Origin: Microbotryomycetes sp. JL201
Taxonomy: Eukaryota > Basidiomycota > Microbotryomycetes
Length of the DNA: 64,000 nucleotides
Assembly: GCA_033819885.1 (NCBI GenBank)
Contig: JAQYUZ010000039.1
Span: 102,138 to 166,137, forward strand
Reading direction: 5' to 3'
In this document: one piece after another, positions 25,077 through 37,239 of the stretch
Layout: every line of letters begins with the position of its first letter
Numbering within the stretch: position 1 is the first letter of the stretch
The notes under the pieces: model-generated
The model's database searches: none
What the model saw: the letters and a program-made list of their open reading frames with translations, nothing else
What the model was told of the DNA's origin: nothing
Program-made: the position numbers and the translations under genes

Positions 25077-26907
25077 ATGTTTCCACCCCAAGAGCTACGC
25101 GCCAAGGACATTGAAGAGGCTGCATTCACAGCAAGACGCATCTTGTCCGCGCACTCGCTGATTGACACAGATGACCAAATACACGAAATTCTGCGCAAAA
25201 GGCTGAGCCCGCGCCTGGGTATCGAGGGACCAGCAACACACCATCTCATCGAGATCGTTTGCGGTTATCGAAACGAGGATGTGGCGGCGCTCTTTGGGTC
25301 CTATCAAATTATGCCAACTCACCTGCACATTTTGTGAGCATTGTTCCGCCCGAATCACTCGATGTGCTGTTGAACGGTGTGACAATCTCTGTAATGCCCA
25401 GGCACAAGCACAATTTCTATTGGGGTCTGCACCATTTTGTCGTCTGCGGCCTTCACCATGTCCCCGTGTCCTGGAAGCAGGCTCGTCATCAGATGCACGA
25501 GAATGTCGAGCATGCTTTTCGAGACACTTTCAGCCACACTGCGGTCTCGATGTCGAGGTCCTTTATGGAGTTGTCTCGGACCGATCTTGACGTTCTGCTG
25601 TTGCACAATCTCCCTGGGTTTGAGAAGTACCTGGTTCGAGCTGCAGTGGCGGTCTCGGGTTTCCTCCTATCTCTCGATTGGGCTGTGAGTCCTCAGCAGA
25701 ACCGGGAGTCCTGGCTCTGACACCGAGCTCTGATGTAGCCGTGGTGGGTCATCGAGTCGATGATCTACCGCAAAATCAATCTAACCTTCCAAGATCTCGC
25801 GGCATTTCACTCTCAGCAAGCCAAAGAAGAAATTCTGTACAAAGCAAAGCGCCTTCTCTTTATCGGAGAAATGTCGTTACACATATTCTTCCAACATTCG
25901 ACGTGGCCGGCGTTCTTTAAACGCTGCAGCCTGCTGAAGCGGCTCTCCGACTCGGAAGCGTGGCGCACCTTTGAGCCGGTCCAACACTATCACACAAATC
26001 ACATCGCACCGGCAATGCCCTTGATTGAAAGAGCAGAGACTCTGCTGAGAACTGGACATGAAAACATACCCATACCAGTCAACGAGAATCGATTCCTGAA
26101 ATACTTTGCCGACTTTTTCGGACCGATGAGCAATGAACCCAACTTTGTAAAGGGGCACACGCTCGTGAATGCATGTTCAATTCACTTGACCGAGAAACGG
26201 CTGCATTCTGATTGGACTTGATGCAACAGGTCTTCAATACCACGCGGTGTGCCAAAAGCGATCAGACGCCACTCGACCCCTGTCAGTAACGAGTCGCCTG
26301 CTTCCGGTCGTTCCTGTCGATTGGCCATTGCGCTGATATTGAGCTCCGATGTATAGTTTCACTCACACGCCTTTTCCTTTGGGCCGCGCGCGAAGCCATT
26401 CACGAAGCCGCAACCGCCAGTTCAAAAGAGATGACTGGCCACGAGGACGAAATTATCTCGGAAGAGACTGGAGCCTTGCTCGGGATACTGATCGATCATA
26501 TTCCTCAACACTTGGGATTTTCAGCTCATGAGGAGCATCATCGCGCTCCTCCGCTCTCTTCCTACAAAATCGGTCATATTTGCGAGGCTCTGCTCATACT
26601 ATCGTTGGCGATACCTCTGGCAAGATCCATAGCTTGGTTGTTGCGAACAACGTGATCATTGACATTTGTTCCGTCCACGCAGCTTGGACTGTCGTCCAGA
26701 GTTGACAGAAAACTCGAGCCGTTTCACATTGAAATTGATTGGACGTTTGATTGCTCATTCCCGTTCCTGACTCTTGAAAGGTTCATGGAAAGTTTGAATG
26801 AGAGGATTCATCGAGGCGATGAAGAGATGATGATGATGTCGCTGACGCCACGTCAAGCCGAGAGATACAATATTGACAAATCGCGGGCTCTCATCGGATG
26901 GCATTAA
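25077..26907 (+). CDS. Unknown protein B3 (tandem family B)
   Basis: Six exons, 504 residues: introns 25298-25338 (phase 2, 41 nt; an alternative is 25334-25401), 25685-25738 (0), 26147-26229 (0), 26282-26356 (1) and 26620-26682 (0). The last is read as GC-AG with donor GCAAGA, because it reproduces the phase-0 junction of B1 and B2 (LLILSLAIPL joined to LGLSSRVD). It is the most diverged of the trio but keeps the layout, the HKHNFYWGLHHF block in the position of B1 GTHWARTFLAG, the WTFDCSF motif in the last exon and C-terminal SLTPRQAERYNI. Function unknown. B3 follows B2 by 189 bp in the same direction. Confidence 0.55.
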
Positions 26908-27003
26908 AATGCCTCTATACGCACTCGTCGTAATACAACTAATAGTCAGTACCTGTAAAATATTCGGGTCACAGAAACCGAGTAACGTTTTTAGATCTTG
27001 TTC

Positions 27004-29083
27004 TCAGGAATGCAACAGCGTCCTGAGTTCTGTCATCAATTGAACGACCTGCTTGTCATCTTTGTGTGAAGCAACCACGTCTATTTTCGCACCGAAAATT
27101 GCAGTCAAGTCGAGCACTTGGAGCAAACTCTTGAGATTCTCGACGTAGGGCGTCTTGTAATAGAGCAGTGCCAATGAAGCGACGAGTCGATGTACTGGTG
27201 GAAGCGTGAGCGAAGCATGTCAACAACAAATTGCAAACTACTCGGATTCTAGAACGAGTACACTCACATACTTGAACCTCTTGCTCTCTTCCAATCGCCT
27301 CGACGAGCGCGCTTGCCCATTCTACCACAAAGTCCTCGTCCTCCATACCTTGCACACCACGTTCTCTCGCATCGTAAATCCTACCGACGACAGACCAACT
27401 GAAACCCGCAGCGGCCGTCCTCACACTCGTCTCGTGACTCAACAACCCTCTCACTCCCAATTGTACCACTCCCGACCTTACTTGAACATTCTTTGGCATC
27501 AACAAAACGGCCGCCAAATTTTGTTCAACTAACGAGTTTGAGAATAGTCGGATCAACGTCAACAAGACAGCCCTGTCTTGACACTTGATCAGCCTGTCGT
27601 CATTGCTGAACTTTTGGACGAGCGTCTCCAAAAATTGAGCATAAGTGGGTGATTGAGCGAGTCGCTTGGCATCTCGAGCCAAAGCGAGACGGTGGGTGTC
27701 CAGTATGGGAAAGATTCGAGATGGTTCAACAGAATCCAAGGCGGCCAAGGTAGCACGACTCCATTCGGCGAGATGCGAAGGATCAAGAGGGCTGTTTGGA
27801 GGCTTGGAAGGTGACGGCGGCAAGGATGATAGGTACTTGATGGTGCGAGACGATAGGAGTTCACGGTCGTCGGCCTGCAAGATGGATGCCGAAAGCGTCT
27901 CTTGCAGCTTGGCCTCGAGCGTAGGTAGTGCAGGAAAGGTTGCGAATGTCACGGGCGCAAGCGTACGCGACAAAGCCTGCAGCTCTGGCACCGCCGCTCG
28001 CGAGTGTGGGTGGGCTAGATGCATGTCAGAACGTGTATCGACCCAGTGGCTCATTCCGACTCACGAGGCCACACGTCCATCTCTAGCAATTGAACCTGGG
28101 TCTTGAGCTCGCGCCTGTTAGTGCCTTTACACTCTCCTGCCTTACGACCGCCAGCAAACAGTATAAACGTCGGTGTGGCCGAGACAGGTCCTCCGAACTC
28201 GCTCGATCGGGCGATCAAGGGTCCCGCTCCGACCGAAACGTCGACAATGACGAATTCTATCCGTTTCGGCGCGTTGCCGTGAGATCTCGCAAGTTCTTCA
28301 AAGTATGGTTTGATGGCTTGACATGGTGGACACGTTACGCTGGTGTACATGACGGCGACAGCTGGCGATTTTTGCAAAACGTTGCGCAATGACGCTTCGC
28401 TTGAGCAAATTTGCAAGTTTGAGGTGATCGTCTCGGCTTCTGCGGTCGTTGCAGGCAGGAAAGAGGTGACGGCGTCTTGTGCTTCCGGTCTTGATGGTCC
28501 ACGAAACATTTGATCAATCATTGGGCGCATCTGCTGGCCGAAAGGCGTTGCCATGATTCGTTTAGGCAAGTCGAGTATGTCTTGCGGGATGGAGCGATTG
28601 TTCAGAAAGCCGAGGACGTCGTTTGTGAACTGTTGAGCGGGATCAGGGGTCAGGACATGCTGCGCCTGGTTCATGTGCTTCTGATCAACGCACGGTGTTG
28701 CAGTTGAATTCAAGCAAATGATACGCCGAGGCGGTGTATTGCTCTCTGAGACCGTGGATATATTCCATGAACGTGTCTTTGTCAATCAAGGTTGTTCCCA
28801 TGTCGAGTTTCTTGACAGGCTGGCCGTGGTGAGTCGATCCTGGTCTCATGATTGAGATACCCTGGCCATAAAACACTTCCATATCCCACAAGACCAAGCT
28901 GGTGTGCCTGATGATAGGTGATGGAAAGACAGCGGCATACAGTCAGTGTCATGTCCCGGCCGGCTGCGCTGCGTCATCATACCATATGCCGTCGACCGGA
29001 GTTCCGGTCAGCATGTGGCCCCACGCGGAGGCCATACCATGACTGAGGTCGTACACCCACAGCGCGATGGGAGTTTCGGCCAT
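27004..29083 (-). CDS. PPPDE (DeSI-like)-thioredoxin-PUL fusion protein
   Basis: Five exons (introns 28908-28982, 28630-28693, 28015-28064, 27195-27267) encode 605 residues. Residues 1-~125 are a PPPDE thiol peptidase domain like the deSUMOylating DeSI enzymes: WVYDLSHGMA, DGIWHTSLV with catalytic His (~35), and LLEFNCNTFTNDV with catalytic Cys (~103). Residues ~175-290 form a thioredoxin domain with active site TCPPC (~202-206). Residues ~295-605 are a PUL domain (armadillo-like, known to bind Cdc48/p97 in Ufd3/PLAA), ending YYKTPYVENLKSL and a short tail. This three-domain order exists in other fungi; it suggests ubiquitin/SUMO-linked proteolysis with Cdc48. Each splice restores a known motif, so the model is firm. 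Confidence 0.92.
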
Positions 29084-29354
29084 AGATGCGGGAACGAGAG
29101 TGACCCGCAGGCCGCGCAAGCGTTGTCAAGTAATTTGCACATTGTCGTTATGAATCCTCACTCTCACCGGGTTAGTTCCTTAAAGACAATCCGACGCTGA
29201 GGAAACAGGGTCAACATTATCAATTACGGCAGGCACGTGATCTATCGTGGTGCCCGAAGGCCGAGTTGCCGGACAATTGTCGTCAACCTGAAACAGACAC
29301 TCTGGGCTTGGACCCCTTCTCCGACAAACTCCAACTACACCTGGCGTCGCGGGC
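29084..29354. promoter_or_regulatory. 271-bp bidirectional promoter
   Basis: Separates the divergent start codons of the PPPDE-thioredoxin-PUL gene (-) and the TMEM53-like gene (+). Confidence 0.6.
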
Positions 29355-30299
29355 ATGTCGAGGCTGCAGCGTCTGGCCAAGGATGTTTACCTGGCCAAGC
29401 CTTCGGTGATCACTCCGAGTAACAGCAGCGGGCCGCGACTGATCATCCTGCTGGGATGGATGGATGCCCAACTCAAACATATATCCAAGTATGCCGACAA
29501 GTACAGCGCAATGTATCCGGGCGCGTCCGTCATGGTAGTGCAGACGCACCAGACGGCATTCTATCGTAGCTCGAATGCACTCAGACGGAACCTCGAGCCT
29601 GTCGTAGCCCATATCAAAGCAGAGTACCCAGATGCCAGACCGGACCACCGATCGCCGATCCTTGTCCACACATTCTCGAACGGCGGATGTTTCGCTCTGA
29701 GCGCCGTCAACGAACTTTTGTCAAAAGAAAAGGCGAAACAGACAATCGCATCAAGCGAGACCGATGATTTGATCCAGGGACAGGAGAACGGAGTGGACTC
29801 ACCCCAAGGCGTTCCCGCCCGAGCGTTCATCTTTGACTCGTGTCCGGGCACCTCAAATCTTACAATCATGATTAGAGCGTTCACAGCCCCGATCCGAAGC
29901 TTGTGGCTCAAACTTCCTGCCAGTGGCATCGTTGCTGTCGCCTATTTGATAGGAAAGCTTATCTGTCTGCAAGTTGCCTGCGCCTTGTTTCGAAAGCGGG
30001 CAAGAGCTGACCATCAGGCCTCGAGTAGCCTCAAGCGACAACCGGACGTGCTTACTCGAACAGCGACGTACTTGAACTCGGCCCTTCCGCCTCGACCTCG
30101 ACTATATCTGTATTCCCACACAGACTTGTTGATTCCGCCACAAGACGTTGAGCGTCATGCCGCTCAAGCGAGACAACAAGGCGTTCAAGTCGACATGCAC
30201 AACTTTGGCAAAAGCATGCACGTCAGTCATACGAGAACTGATCCAGAGACATACTGGGGGATGGTGTCTAAACTGTGGGAGCATTCGGGTGCGAGATGA
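29355..30299 (+). CDS. TMEM53-like alpha/beta hydrolase (DUF829)
   Basis: Single exon, 314 residues. It matches the DUF829/TMEM53 group of alpha/beta-hydrolase-fold proteins, some associated with the nuclear or ER membrane. Visible features are LIILLGWMDA near the start (oxyanion region), the nucleophile elbow HTFSNGG (~105-111), SHTDLLIPP carrying the likely acidic residue (~250), and HVSHTRTDPETYW with the likely catalytic His (~285). A hydrophobic stretch around residues 185-215 may contact membrane. Substrate unknown. One of the few intronless genes here. Confidence 0.85.
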   Translation: MSRLQRLAKDVYLAKPSVITPSNSSGPRLIILLGWMDAQLKHISKYADKYSAMYPGASVMVVQTHQTAFYRSSNALRRNLEPVVAHIKAEYPDARPDHRSPILVHTFSNGGCFALSAVNELLSKEKAKQTIASSETDDLIQGQENGVDSPQGVPARAFIFDSCPGTSNLTIMIRAFTAPIRSLWLKLPASGIVAVAYLIGKLICLQVACALFRKRARADHQASSSLKRQPDVLTRTATYLNSALPPRPRLYLYSHTDLLIPPQDVERHAAQARQQGVQVDMHNFGKSMHVSHTRTDPETYWGMVSKLWEHSGAR

Positions 30300-30877
30300 C
30301 TTGCCGCGAGCTACAATAGGACCAGCATGCATTAAAGAAGAAAGGCCATGTCACCCACTCACTCGAAAGAATATCCCTCACGCGGCGAGAAACTGAGAGA
30401 CTTAGTGGCATCATTTTGGCTGCATCGCGGTGCGCTCCACGTTTGACTTGAAGGAACGCAGAGCATATAACGTTGTAACAGGTCAAAGTTGCTTTTTGTC
30501 GAGCTACAGATTGCTAGCAACCGGTCCAAGCCTGGCTGTCTCTCGCCCTCAGCCGCATCACAACTGTCACAAATTGCTACACATCAAGCACTCGTTGTGT
30601 CACGGCCTCGTCAAGCCGCGTGACTGCCTCTGTGGTACTGTAGAAGCGTGCACAGAGCGCGTCTGGTTGAAGCACACAGACCTCACGCGCGCTTGAGCGC
30701 GCTGAGAGCCACTCCGTGTGTATGGGCGAATAACACATTTGTCTACAAGCTGATCTGACGTGAACTGACGCTCTTAGGTGGCCTTGTCAGCCCGCATAGA
30801 GGCTCCGCGACTCGCGCGCACACAAACAGACATACAAACCCGCACAAGGCCAATACATACGTGCTGTATTGCGAACC
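30300..30877. other. Upstream region of SEC8
   Basis: 578 bp without a convincing gene; presumably the 3' end of the TMEM53-like gene and the SEC8 promoter and leader. Confidence 0.5.
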
Positions 30878-33800
30878 ATGTCATCCGCTCGTCCAGGCTA
30901 TGGTACCAGTCGACCGAGTATATCAGATCAAGGAGGGCAGCGACCGCCGGCGAGGCCTGAGCGTCGGAGACCCGTCGGCGCCACGACTACACCTTCACCT
31001 AGCACGTCGTCTCTGGACCATGGAAGGTTCGATGGTCAAAGACCAGCTTACCTGTCCCGAAAAGACTCCTACGGTCAATCCGCATCGGCATCGAGTCCGC
31101 TAAAGTCCTCAAGCGGAGCGGGATTCGCTGCTGCTGGGCAGGGGTACCCTAGCACGAGGAACGACTCGGTCGTGTCATTAGGAACGATGGAAGAGTACGA
31201 CGAAGATGATGCAAATAATGGCAGTGCAGGAACGGGCAAAAACAGACGGATGATGGACTTGCTCAACATGGACAATGCAGCGTCTGGCCGATCAAGGGAA
31301 AGGATGGCAAGTCCGCTGGCATCATCATCGAGCAGGGCTTTTGGCGGCAGAGACGACTTGCAAGAAGCAGGATCAAATTTGGGCCATTTGAACGATGACA
31401 ACGACGATGACGATGACGACATGGCGACGCAAGAAGGCGCAGAGCAGGACGACGTCGTCCCCTCCGCTGCCCTCAATCACGCAATATCAGCATTCCAAGA
31501 TGGTGGAGAGCGCCGAGGCGGACGTCGTGGCGGATTGGCGGACCAAGGGTTCGCCGCCGCGGACGACAATGACGCTGCGAACACGAGCAAGGCAGGAACC
31601 CGGCGGCAACGTACACGGTCGACTGCTCTCGATCCGAACGAGTATCCAAACACACCCGCCTTTCGGGAGATTGAAGGCGTGTTGAGACGCGTTGCCCACG
31701 AATGGCCAAGCATGATTGATGGAACCACCGCTGGCGGAGAGTCGACAGAGAGCAAAGACTTTGACCCGATCGCACTCGCCCTCGGTCTTCTGGATGCTCA
31801 AGATGATTCACTCGATTCATTCTTGGCCATGAAGGAGCAACTCGACAGGGCCATCTCGACGACCTTGTCTAGCAACGATTCTAATTATCGGGCCTATGAA
31901 ACCAGTATCACGACTCACAATTCAACCCTTCAAACCCTCAACAGCAGTCAGCGAAGCGTTGTCGAGCTGAGAAAAGGCTTGCTCGAGGCGAGGGAAAAGC
32001 TAGAAGGCAAAGGACGCGAAGGTCTCGTCGGCATGTACAGTCGCATGTCACACCTCGAGGAAATGGCCAAAATTCTTGACGAGATGTCAGCTCCCTGACC
32101 AAACCATGCCGAAGATATACTAACAAACAATGTCTTACAGAGAACACTTTCGCTCGATCCCGGACCGCTTGGAGGCTCTTTTGTCCGAGAAGAGGTTCTT
32201 GTCGGCAGTCGTCCTGCTCGTCCGGTCGCTCAAGACGATCAAAAAGCCCGAGATGATGGAAATTGGCGCTCTCACAGACTTGAGAAGCTGGCTCGTCATG
32301 CAAGAATCTGTCAGTGCTCCCGTCGATCGTTTCGGTTAAAGACTAAAGTCGGACGATCACAGGTGCTGCTCGAGATGCTCATAGAGGAGCTTCACAATCA
32401 CCTTTACCTCAAAAGCTTTTACTGCGACGTACGGTGGAAATCGTACACCCGCGGTCAATCTCAGTTGCCGGTTGTCGACTTTGGAGACGATGTTGAATCT
32501 GCTGGCGCACCTTCTCACCTCGAGCCGTCTTTCCATACGTCTGGGCGATCTACTGCCAGGCTGCCTCGCCTGTCCAAGCTTCAGCGTTACCTCAACTATC
32601 TCTCCCTGAGACCTTCCGTCAATCCTCTCCTCGACGAGCCAATCGACGAATACCGCGATTCAACTATGGAAGAAACCCTGCAAGACACGAGTCTCAGCGG
32701 TGGCAGTATTTCTGCGGCCGTTGGTGGGTCGTTTGACGCAATCGGCGATAGCATGGCAAAGAAACGGCCTGCCGGCAAAAACCCAGAGCTTGATTCATTT
32801 TCGTATATTGAAAGCTTAATGGAGAGTCTGGCAGTGCTCGGCAAGCTTGGGTACGGGTTGGACGCTGTCGCTCAACGAGTTCAAGGAGAGATATTTGCGC
32901 TCGTCGAGTCTACTGTTGAGGAGGTCGGCGAGAGGTGACATCTGCGCAAAAAGTGCCAAATCGTCATGATGCTGATGCATCTCGTATTAACAGGAATGAC
33001 ACTGTCAAGACTGGAATCGCTGCTCGACCGCAATCAATCTTGTTTGCCGCCGGAGCGCAATCGGGCTCGTCTTCCGAGGATGGCCGCAATCCACTTGTGT
33101 CGCTATCGTCGCTTTCGCTATCAAAGGCAGGCACGTCGAAACATCGCGCGAGCACGGTCCGACTGACGGCGGCAGAGTCCAACTTGCTCGAGATGAACGT
33201 TGAAACGCTGAGAGACTTGTTCTGGACATTGTTCTCCAAATTGGACGCAGTGTTGCAAGGGTTCAGAGTTGCGTACGAGGTTGCGATGCGTATCACAGAG
33301 GTAAATCCCATGGATCGATCACGAGATGACTTGTTGACGGACTTTGGGTGCAGAGACGCGACTTTAAGGACACCTCTGTCATCAAGTCCTCGTCTGGCAA
33401 CCTGCTCTTTTCTTTGCTGGACGTGTGGCGTCCAGTTCAGTCGGAAGTGCGTTCGTTGCTGCACGAATACCTGGCCGAAGACCAGTCCGGAACAAACTCG
33501 TCACGCAACCCGATCGTGTCAGTCAACGAGGTATTGCGTTATGGGCGGCCCAGAGAGTCAACAAAGGTCAGTTCGGCTGCCAACACATCTCGGATATACG
33601 CTGATTGCTTGTGGGAATTGTAGCAAATTTTCAAGTTCTCGGACACTGATGCGCGAGCGGCTTCCAAGGTCTTGAAACCTTACGAAGACGACCTGAATCG
33701 AACACTCCGAGCAGCCGTTCCCGGATTGATTCCGGAAGGTTCCACATCGACGTTGATCGTCAACACATCCGGTCGCGCTGGCGACGCTGGCGGGTTCGGA

Positions 33801-35859
33801 CATGGGACAGGTTCCCACAAAGCTCTCGTACCTGCAGACGCGTTCAACGTGTCCGTTTTGTTCGGCCCGACGCTGTCCTTCCTTGACAGAGTCAAAGAAG
33901 TCATGCCGGGCGGGTTGATCAATGACGATGATGCAGGTCTCGGCGGATTTGGTGGCTTCCTGGACGACTTTGTTGTCAAGACATTCTTGCCTCAACTCGA
34001 AGAAAAGGTGTCGAGCGTGTTTCACCAGGCTGTTGGAGGTCAGTAGGGTATTGTTCTTGACTGCAGGTTTGCCATAGCTAACTCTATCGACACTACAGGT
34101 ATCGACGCGTTCCAAGAAGATCCGAATTGGCGCAAGTTGTCCCCTGTTCCAATCGTCAAATCAGTCTCCAACTTGATGCTGCTTATCTCGAGCTTGTGTT
34201 CAATGTTGCGCGCGACACCATTCCATCGAGAAAACTACTCTCACTTGATCGTCAGCGTTATTCACCAGTATCTTGAACGATGCACGCAAAGGTTCAAAGG
34301 TGAGTTGTACCCGCTTGCTTGGCTCGATAATATCTTGACATTTGGTCGCCAAAAAGAACTTGTCAGTCGCGACGCTAGCGAGACCAATGGTCAAATGCCG
34401 CAATCCCGGTCAAAGCCCGCATTCAAGCTATCCGCATCGTGGGCCGAAGCCACAGACCTCAATTTGTGCTTGCAAGAGCTTCGCGAAGTTCCGGTATGCG
34501 AAGGGTCTGATCACGTCACAAGAGTCCCGGCTGACATGCGGCCACGTAGTCGCAAGACAAGGAGCGTGTGCATGAGCTGCTCAAGAACGAAGCCGAAATT
34601 GAGAGAGAAAAGCTCAGGAACCAAAGTGTCCAAGCCGAGGACCTCATCTCGCCCGGCAAAAAGTTTACGGCGCTTGGCACGTTCTATTCGAGCTTGGTAA
34701 GCAATCTTACGCGTCAAAAGCGGATGTTGAGCTGATACAGGTCTGTCATAGGATTGGTTTATCTTGCAAATTGCTTCGCTCAAGTTTGCACCGGCTGATT
34801 CTACAGCATTCAATCGCCAAGCTGGTGTCGGCTCGGACGTTACGACTCCGGTCGCTTCGACGCCCGTTATGCCGTTCCCGACGAGCAGTGACATGGCTCG
34901 AATGGACAGCGACGCGAGTGGCGGGGGACCTGCAGCCATGACGGCGACTCTGCCTTTGACGAGCGAGATGGCCAAACCGTTCGAAGCTTTGCTGTCTTCT
35001 TACCGAACACTCGCGAGTCTCGTTTTGTTCACAATGCGGACAGAGGTCCGAGTTAGGACGTTGCACTATCTGGATAAAGCGACTAGTGAAGGCGTTTATC
35101 AGCTCACAGATGGCGTCGCCGAGCCGGATCCAAGCATCGTCGACCTCAACTCGGACATAGCAGAGGTGGACGACTGCGCGTCAAACACGTTGGCAGAGTC
35201 AGAGAAAAAGTGAGGGCGTGCTTGCTGTCGTCCCATGAGACTTGTCTGACCTTGAGCGTCTTTTCAGGTTCATCTTTTTGGGCTTGTCGTCATTAATGGA
35301 TCACCTCCTTGTCTCTAACGCTCGACACATTCGCTTGATGAATGAATCGGGTTTGTCAAAGATGCAACGCAACATTCTCGCATTGCAGCAGAATTTGAAG
35401 AATATTGGCGACAACCAACCTTTGCTTGAAGTAAACTTTGATCAGAGTCGCAAGTTCTGGGACATGTATACGAAGGGACCCAAAGTGAGTCTGCGTTGAC
35501 TGTTTTGTGGTCAAAGATTGACATGCTCAACGGGCTGTTACATAGGAAATGCTAGAAGCGATCAGAGCTGGACGGTTCAAATACGATTTTGAGGAATACA
35601 AAGCCCTTCTCAACTTGCAATGCGGCGTCGACCAATCTTCAAAGGATGCGACAGTGGGTGGCAGTTCACTAGGTGCCGGGCACGGCTCGAACGGTCTGGA
35701 ACCTCCAATGAGTGCCGGACCATTAAGTGCGGCTGGTGACAAGAGCCGAAGAATGTATAACGAGTAAATTTCGGCTCAAGGCTGGGTTGACGACTCGCTG
35801 ATTTCCAACGCTACAGGTACCTGATTGATTTGTTTGCTCTCGATGCGGGCGGAGATTGA
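30878..35859 (+). CDS. SEC8: Exocyst complex subunit Sec8
   Basis: Thirteen exons (introns 32086-32140, 32310-32362, 32935-32993, 33301-33353, 33567-33623, 34039-34098, 34300-34356, 34494-34549, 34697-34751, 35210-35267, 35485-35545, 35764-35816) add to 1,434 residues. Sec8 is a core exocyst subunit tethering secretory vesicles to the plasma membrane. Residues 1-~240 are low-complexity (Ser, Asp, Arg). The conserved part starts at FREIEGVLRRVAHEW, continues through the coiled coil of the Sec8 N-terminal domain (SHLEEMAKILDEI), EHFRSIPDRLEALLSEKRF, HLYLKSFYCDVRWKSY, LLFSLLDVWRPVQSEV and ends FKYDFEEYKALLNLQ...EYLIDLFAL. Intron 34300-34356 is a multiple of three and would also read through. Long Ser/Gly inserts make it larger than the yeast protein. 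Confidence 0.93.
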
Positions 35860-35942
35860 TCAAGGCGGGCTCAAAGATGATGACCAGGTACCATGCATGT
35901 TCAAACTAGCACATGACTTGACATGAAGTGACATGAAGTGCT

Positions 35943-37239
35943 CTATTTGGGTGGGAGGACGTTTTCGCGAAATTTTCCCAAAAAGTTGCCTGTGCGAACA
36001 AACGTCAGCCCAGCCGCTTTCGAACCGGCGTCTACACAAGTCACCTGCAGGCTCGTATTCGCAAACCAAGAAAGACTGCGCGGAGGTCGAGCTTAGTTTG
36101 ACTTCAAGAGCACGTAACGCCGCTCACATTTAGTCCATCCCAGATGCTGAGGTCGCACGTTCCGATATAACAGCCGATCTTGCGTGTGCCTCTCCAAACG
36201 AGCTGAGTAAAGTGACCGGTCCCCATGCTAAAATCTCCCTTGCCAAAATCGTAATCTTTGATTTCGCTACTGTTTCGAAGGAAGGATCAGGATCAGCTCA
36301 GGGGCTACAAGCATGGTCTAAATAGGCTCACTACCACGAATTGATGCCATCTGTTGGGTTTTGGATACCGGACGCCGATACTGCAAACAAATTCTCCCCG
36401 TACGAGCCAACTTTACCCTTGGAGTGCTCAAACACGCAATTGTCGAACCATTTCTTGGCAGCGTCCGCAGCTTTCACGTCCCATTCGAGAGGTGGTACTC
36501 CGTGCATAGCTCTGAACTTGTTGTGAGCGTCAAGAGCTTGTTGAGCTTGCTTTTCAAGCTTTGGTTTCGCCAGAGATTTTGCATCGCCATCGCCCACCGA
36601 ATTGTCTTTTGACTTGTCTTCCTCTTTGTGAGCTGTGTCGTCCTCTACTTCATCCTTTTCTTTGTTGTCGCCGTTCTGCTTGCCTCCAGTTGGTACCGAA
36701 TCAATTGCTGAGCTTGTGGACATTGTTTTCGAAACTTTGTCGCCTCCGTCTTCCCCACTCTCTCGCAAACCGTCTATACTCGTCTGTACAAGATTTCCGC
36801 TGCTTTCTTTTCCTTCACTCAATTCTGATTCTGGCCTCCGCGAATCGTCCTCGTTTGAGAAAGTCAATGTTTCGCGCTCTGCGCTGCGCTGCACCACCAA
36901 ATACACGCCCATGCCTATCACGACTACCAGTAGAAGCAATACTATTCCACCCATAATCTTCAAGAGCTTCGTGTTCTGCAACATGAAAAAGGATCAAATC
37001 GAAATCATACGGGCACCACAATGGCTCACGTCTCTATGACGTCGTTTCGGCGCGCCTAATTCTTCTTCAGCTTCAGACTGGCTGTCTTGTCCATTGGCGC
37101 TGTCTTGTTGACTGTTGTCACTGCTATCCGAGTAACCGGCGAGTTTTCTGCGCTTGAGCAATCTTTTCTTTCGTCGAGGGTGGAACAGCAAGGTCTCGTC
37201 GGCCGCCTTGGCTTGCAAAGCCTGTGTCATTGATGACAT
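35943..37239 (-). CDS. Type II membrane protein with a CAP (SCP/PR-1) domain
   Basis: Five exons (introns 36976-37029, 36270-36331, 36076-36127, 35990-36044) give 357 residues. Residues 1-~75 are cytoplasmic, with basic runs ([13 protein letters not shown]) and an acidic Ser/Gln stretch; ~76-98 is one hydrophobic helix ([17 protein letters not shown]); ~100-205 is a highly charged Lys/Glu/Asp/Ser linker; ~206-357 is a CAP domain with [50 protein letters not shown] and [21 protein letters not shown] proteins such as yeast Pry bind sterols or lipids and are normally secreted; here the domain would face outside or the lumen while tethered. The final 47-nt exon is supported because splicing exactly restores the PAGN..G.F.ENV ending. 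Confidence 0.9.

Noticed and set aside
35860-36069. Open minus-strand extension of the CAP gene to 35860, which would abut the SEC8 stop
   Set aside because: Splicing 35990-36044 yields the canonical CAP ending PAGN..G.F.ENV and a stop at 35943.
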